From: Planctomycetota bacterium | Lineage (GTDB): Bacteria > Planctomycetota > UBA1135 > GCA-002686595 | Direction: 5' to 3' | Length of the DNA: 64,000 nucleotides | Assembly: GCA_014237855.1 (NCBI GenBank) | Contig: JABACD010000002.1 | Location: 62,001 to 126,000, forward strand | Part shown: piece by piece, positions 61,130-64,000 of the stretch | Position numbering within the stretch: position 1 is the stretch's first letter | Layout: the number at the start of each line of letters is the position of its first letter | Notes under the pieces: model-generated | Told to the model about the DNA's origin: nothing | The model's database searches: none | Seen by the model: the letters and a program-made list of their open reading frames with translations, nothing else | Translations under genes and position numbers: made by a program

Positions 61130-62352
61130 CGCAGCCTCTCTCCGATCACCCGGGCAAGCTGGTGGGTCTTACGCTGGTCGAGACCGATCTCGCCAAGCCG
61201 CAGGATGGAGGGTCGGATGCTCTTCACCAGCTGGTCCAGCATCTTCTCGACTGCCGGGCGCCGGACCCCGAGGCCCTCTCCAAGGTCGATGAAGCTCGCT
61301 CGATTGGGGCTCTTACCACCACTCTCGAGCTCGAGGGCCAGCTCCTCCCCCCCGTAGGGGAGGCTCGAGAGCAGGCCGTAGGCGGGGCTCAGGCCGACGA
61401 GCCCCTCCCTGACCAGCACGCTGATGTTCCTGGCGTGCAGGTGGCCGTTCGCAATCAGGTAGGAGAAAGCCTGGAGGCGCAGGAGCTTCTGCCGCTCCAC
61501 CAGGGGGGCGGAGCAGACCTGCAGGGCCTCGGCCACATCCCAGAGCTGGACCCGGAACTTCTCCGCGGGGTAGCGGTCGAGTAGCTGGCAGGCGTCCTCC
61601 TGGTGGAGCCTGCGTGCCGGGCCGTCAGCACCGAAGACCCGGTCGAATCGTTCGACCAGCAGGCCAGGGACTCCCTCTCGATCATGGACGAGCTCGACAT
61701 TGGCGGTCTCAATCCCTGCTGACCGTGCCAGCTCCATGAAGAAAGCCTCGTTCTCCACGACTCGTGGATGATCGGGGGAGGAGAGCTTGAGGAGGAACTC
61801 CCGTCGACGAGTTCGTGCCCGGACAGGTCGCGAGATCATTCCGGCGGAGATCTTGGGCTGGACTCCGGAGACCGTTGCCGGCTCCAGCTCGCCGCTCCCG
61901 TCCAGGCTCCGTGAGTAGGCCTCTCGGAAGCTGAGGTCTGCACACTCACGGGAGTCGACCAGGGCCGAATCCGGGGCGGGAGCGAGGTCACCGGCAAGGA
62001 CTCGCACATTTCCGGCCGTGTTGGTCCCGACAGCCGCGAGCAGTGAGAACAGGTCATCCTCGGAGGTCTTCACCTGATGGATCAGGGCATGAATGCGCTG
62101 CCCTTCGGGGAGCAACCCGGCAAAGAAGGGGTGAAGGTTCGTTCCGTGAATCAGATAGGGATCGACCCTCAACGGCATTCGAAAGCTCACGGCCATCAGT
62201 GGCTCCGAGCGGTGCTTCCGAGCGTAGTCCAGGTCATAGGTGAAGCTGGCCCCACCTTGGATCCGGGCCAGCTGACCCAGGCGTTGTTGATCTCGATGGA
62301 CATCGAGGCTCTCGACTCGCTTGATTCGATCGGAGTCCAGCAGGGGGCTCAT
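61114..62352 (-). CDS. hipA: HipA-family kinase, catalytically degenerate (pseudokinase)
   Basis: 412 residues, normal HipA length. N-domain LHPFFAGLLPEG, P-loop VSGVQPKIS at 161-169, ATP lysine K189 (REFLLKL), NEAFFMELAR, VERFDR, and HQEDACQLLDR are intact. The catalytic loop reads YLIANGHLHARNIS, with His304 where HipA has its catalytic Asp (E. coli D309), and SPAYGLLSS has Gly326 where the Mg-binding Asp (E. coli D332) belongs. Both differences are single-base changes of GAC. Overlaps hipB by four bases. Likely unable to phosphorylate glutamyl-tRNA synthetase; may still bind HipB and ATP. Confidence 0.92.
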   Translation of the reverse strand: MSPLLDSDRIKRVESLDVHRDQQRLGQLARIQGGASFTYDLDYARKHRSEPLMAVSFRMPLRVDPYLIHGTNLHPFFAGLLPEGQRIHALIHQVKTSEDDLFSLLAAVGTNTAGNVRVLAGDLAPAPDSALVDSRECADLSFREAYSRSLDGSGELEPATVSGVQPKISAGMISRPVRARTRRREFLLKLSSPDHPRVVENEAFFMELARSAGIETANVELVHDREGVPGLLVERFDRVFGADGPARRLHQEDACQLLDRYPAEKFRVQLWDVAEALQVCSAPLVERQKLLRLQAFSYLIANGHLHARNISVLVREGLVGLSPAYGLLSSLPYGGEELALELESGGKSPNRASFIDLGEGLGVRRPAVEKMLDQLVKSIRPSILRLGEIGLDQRKTHQLARVIGERLRQLEG

Positions 62353-62606
62353 CGCTCGGCCTCCTCCATCAGGAGTTCGCTGATCAGGGGGCTGTGGCTC
62401 TCGCGCAACTCCAGGCCCAGCCCCAGGACTTCCAGGACCACGAGTAGCTTGTCGAGGCGCAGGGTGGGCTTGCCGCGCTCGAGGTCATGGAGGAAGACGG
62501 GGCCGACACCGGCCAGGTCGCAGAGCTGGATCTGGCTCAATCCAAGCTGCTGCCGTCTTGCGCGTAGGGCCTTGCCCAGGGCGAGGTTGTGCGGGGATGG
62601 TTTCAT
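62349..62606 (-). CDS. hipB: HipB-type XRE-family antitoxin/repressor
   Basis: 85 residues with one HTH (LGKALRARRQQLGLSQIQLCDLAGVGPVFLHDLERGKPTLRLDKLLVVLEVLG), then a short helical tail (SPLISELLMEEAER). Standard HipB partner of HipA: binds palindromic operators and represses the operon. Three such palindromes lie immediately upstream. No typical RBS is seen. Confidence 0.9.
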   Translation of the reverse strand: MKPSPHNLALGKALRARRQQLGLSQIQLCDLAGVGPVFLHDLERGKPTLRLDKLLVVLEVLGLGLELRESHSPLISELLMEEAER

Positions 62607-62618
62607 GACCGGCTCGTG

Positions 62619-62640
62619 GATCCATGCGTTCGCATGGATC
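62619..62640. promoter_or_regulatory. HipB operator O1 (perfect palindrome)
   Basis: gatccatgcg-tt-cgcatggatc, 10-bp arms and 2-bp spacer, centred 23 bases upstream of the hipB start. It has the ATCC...GGAT core of HipB operators. Confidence 0.8.
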
Positions 62641-62679
62641 GTTCTCGATCATGGACCGTTCCGACAGGTGGATCAATTA

Positions 62680-62701
62680 GATCCATGCGATTGGATGGAT
62701 C
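62680..62701. promoter_or_regulatory. HipB operator O2 (imperfect palindrome)
   Basis: gatccatgcg-at-tggatggatc, two mismatches in the arms, centre exactly 61 bp from O1 and O3. Confidence 0.75.
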
Positions 62702-62737
62702 CGGCTCAGATATGGGATGGTTGCTGCTGTTCTTCCC

Positions 62738-62765
62738 ATGAATCCATGCGATCGCATGGATTCAT
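62738..62765. promoter_or_regulatory. HipB operator O3 (extended perfect palindrome)
   Basis: 13-bp arms around atgaatccatgcg with a 2-bp spacer, the best match of the three. It lies 61 bp upstream of O2. Confidence 0.8.
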
Positions 62766-62812
62766 TCCTCTTACGGCTTCCGCGAAGACTCGAAGCCGCA
62801 CCCAGGACGTGA

Positions 62813-62850
62813 AGCTGGCGGCTCCCGATTCGCATCGGGAGCCGCCAGCT
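62813..62850 (-). terminator. 17-bp hairpin after the thioredoxin-like gene
   Basis: agctggcggctcccgat and its exact complement around a tcgc loop, 25 bases past the stop at 62875. It separates the gene from the hipBA operators. Confidence 0.75.
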
Positions 62851-62874
62851 GTCGCTGCGGGGGCCTTCTCGGGC

Positions 62875-63906
62875 CTACTTGTCAACCGGGGGAGGCGTCG
62901 GGCTCTCCTCGACCAGGTCGTTGATGAACTCCATGCGCTTGGCATCGTCCGACCCGATGCCCTTGGCGATCATGGCGTACTTCTTGGCCATCTCCGGATT
63001 GGACATGGGGCCTGCGGCCCAGTTGGCAGCGGTGAAGTTGAGCAGGAAGCCAGTCGGCTTGTCCTGGAAGTCGTGCTGATTGAGAGCATCGAGCTCGGCC
63101 ACGGCGGCCAGCGCGGTGGCCTCGTCCTTGACACCATTGAACATGGCGTGGACCTGCAGCTCGTAGGCACCGAGGGTGTTCTTGGGGTCCAGCTCTCTGG
63201 CGAGGGCCAGGAGTTCGGCGTCGTGCACACCAGCATTGGAGAGTGCATGAACCGCTCGCAACTTCAGGCCGGCCGCGTTCTCAGGATCGAGAGTCAGTGC
63301 CGTGCGAGCCGGATCGACCAGCCGATCGGCCAGAGCCGAGTCAAAGTCCAGCTCGATCATCACACCCAGGAGCTCGCCCAGGGCCGCGGTCTTGGCGTCT
63401 CCACTGGCCGCTTCGTAGGCCAGCATTGTCTTTTCGACCTTCATCAGCGGTCCGCGACCCTTCTCGCGAAGCTGATTGATGTGCTCGACGTACTTCTCCG
63501 GGCCCCCCGGCTGGTAGCCCGTCTTCCCGTAGACGACTCCATCGGTGTTCATCAGCAGAATGGTCGGGAAGCCCCGAACCCCATACTTGCTCTGAAGCTC
63601 CTTGTTGCGCTCGATGTCCGGGACCTTGGCCTTGTTCTCTTCCTTCCGGGGGAAGTCGAGAGAAACCAGCACATAGTTGGACTTGACGCCCAGGTCGAAG
63701 GCCTCGTGGCTGAAGACCTCCTTGTCAAGCTTGATGCACCAGCCGCACCAGTCAGATCCGGTGAAGTCGACGAGCAGGTCCTTATTCTCGGCCTTGGCAA
63801 CCTTGACGGCCTCGTCGAAGTCGGCGATCCAGCCCTCGCCGGCGAGGGCAGGAGTGGTGAGGAGGGCCATTGCTCCCAGGGTCAGCGCGGCGGTGTTCTT
63901 CTTCAC
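62875..63906 (-). CDS. Secreted thioredoxin-family protein (DUF255/Thioredoxin_7-like)
   Basis: 343 residues; start GTG at 63904-63906 (frame reads MKKNTAALTLGAMALL). Signal peptide ~1-22. Thioredoxin domain ~25-150 with FTGSDWCGWC (C54, C57), typical of thioredoxin_7 proteins, and a cis-Pro FPTILLMN. The C-terminal ~190 residues are helical repeats (TPR-like). A periplasmic disulfide reductase or chaperone; target unknown. It ends in a clear terminator. Confidence 0.9.
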   Translation of the reverse strand: MKKNTAALTLGAMALLTTPALAGEGWIADFDEAVKVAKAENKDLLVDFTGSDWCGWCIKLDKEVFSHEAFDLGVKSNYVLVSLDFPRKEENKAKVPDIERNKELQSKYGVRGFPTILLMNTDGVVYGKTGYQPGGPEKYVEHINQLREKGRGPLMKVEKTMLAYEAASGDAKTAALGELLGVMIELDFDSALADRLVDPARTALTLDPENAAGLKLRAVHALSNAGVHDAELLALARELDPKNTLGAYELQVHAMFNGVKDEATALAAVAELDALNQHDFQDKPTGFLLNFTAANWAAGPMSNPEMAKKYAMIAKGIGSDDAKRMEFINDLVEESPTPPPVDK

Positions 63907-64000
63907 GGGGATGTTCTCTTTGATTTTGGTTGGGAAAGGGTAGGGCCTCCATCGGGAGGATCCCCTGGCGGCTGCGTCCTTCGCAGGAGTCCTAGGTTGC
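63907..64000. other. 5' leader of the thioredoxin-like gene
   Basis: 94 bases to the window edge. Contains an AAGAGAAC close to the GTG start; no complete upstream gene is visible. Confidence 0.4.

Noticed and set aside
62619..62765. CRISPR-like array of three repeats at regular spacing
   Set aside because: Repeats are palindromic and only three in number, sit in the hipBA promoter and match HipB-type operators; no cas genes nearby.

Overview
The window (about 62% GC, densely packed, no phage or insertion sequence seen) looks like a chromosome segment of a marine-type member of the Planctomycetota. The markers are a Tat-exported DUF1501 protein overlapping a cytochrome-type DUF1549/DUF1553 protein (PSD1), a DUF1080 lipoprotein, Gfo/Idh/MocA and xylose-isomerase-like TIM-barrel proteins, three sulfatase-fold enzymes, two PhoD-type phosphatases and an FG-GAP propeller protein with a planctomycete-style C-terminal module. 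The lineage is an inference from gene content; there is no rRNA in the window.

Layout: 1-7000 holds a partial hypothetical gene, a VOC protein, a TlpA-like protein, a secreted sulfatase, tRNA-Leu(UAG) and a ClC protein. 7028-13569 holds a CxxC protein/ATPase pair, moaA, a class III alcohol (formaldehyde) dehydrogenase with a serine hydrolase, a half-thioredoxin and a PhoD phosphatase. 13594-18338 is the DUF1501/PSD1 pair. 18585-24004 is a sugar catabolic run (DUF2891-like, oxidoreductase, isomerase, MFS, DUF1080). 24116-28930 is an NAD-type formate dehydrogenase (alpha plus fused NuoE-NuoF beta) and an FKBP. 29437-35229 holds xylB facing a minus-strand run of sulfatase, aminotransferase, outer-membrane barrel and a small lipoprotein. 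35403-41622 holds clpB, a Thr-type sulfatase-fold enzyme and an FG-GAP protein. 41701-48605 is a minus-strand run with the glyoxylate shunt (aceB, aceA), a hotdog protein, a PhoD, a DapA-family protein and pdxJ, divergent from rsmD-nagA-bPH2. 51080-63906 holds an APC-EIIA-RCK_C fusion, two exported hypotheticals, a SWIM-SNF2 helicase, recN, hipBA and a secreted thioredoxin-like protein.

The most important observations concern recoding. The formate dehydrogenase alpha gene is a single 930-residue selenoprotein: an in-frame TGA at 25811-25813 sits exactly at the catalytic Sec position and is followed by a hairpin with a GGUCU loop. A second gene, 31019-31519, appears to be a lipoprotein whose heavy-metal-associated (HMA)-like domain carries two in-frame TGAs in a U-x-U pattern where HMA domains carry CxxC. 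It is coupled to an outer-membrane barrel and also has a GGUCU-containing hairpin downstream. Both would be split or truncated by standard gene calling. I know of no described family with this arrangement.

Other unusual points: the HipA kinase has lost both catalytic aspartates (D to H and D to G); its operon is preceded by three palindromic operators spaced exactly 61 bp centre to centre; a ~130-residue C-terminal module is shared by a sulfatase and the FG-GAP protein; the three sulfatase-fold proteins carry three different nucleophile motifs; and several genes have a TAnnCT hexamer 6-10 nt before the start codon, suggesting leaderless transcripts.
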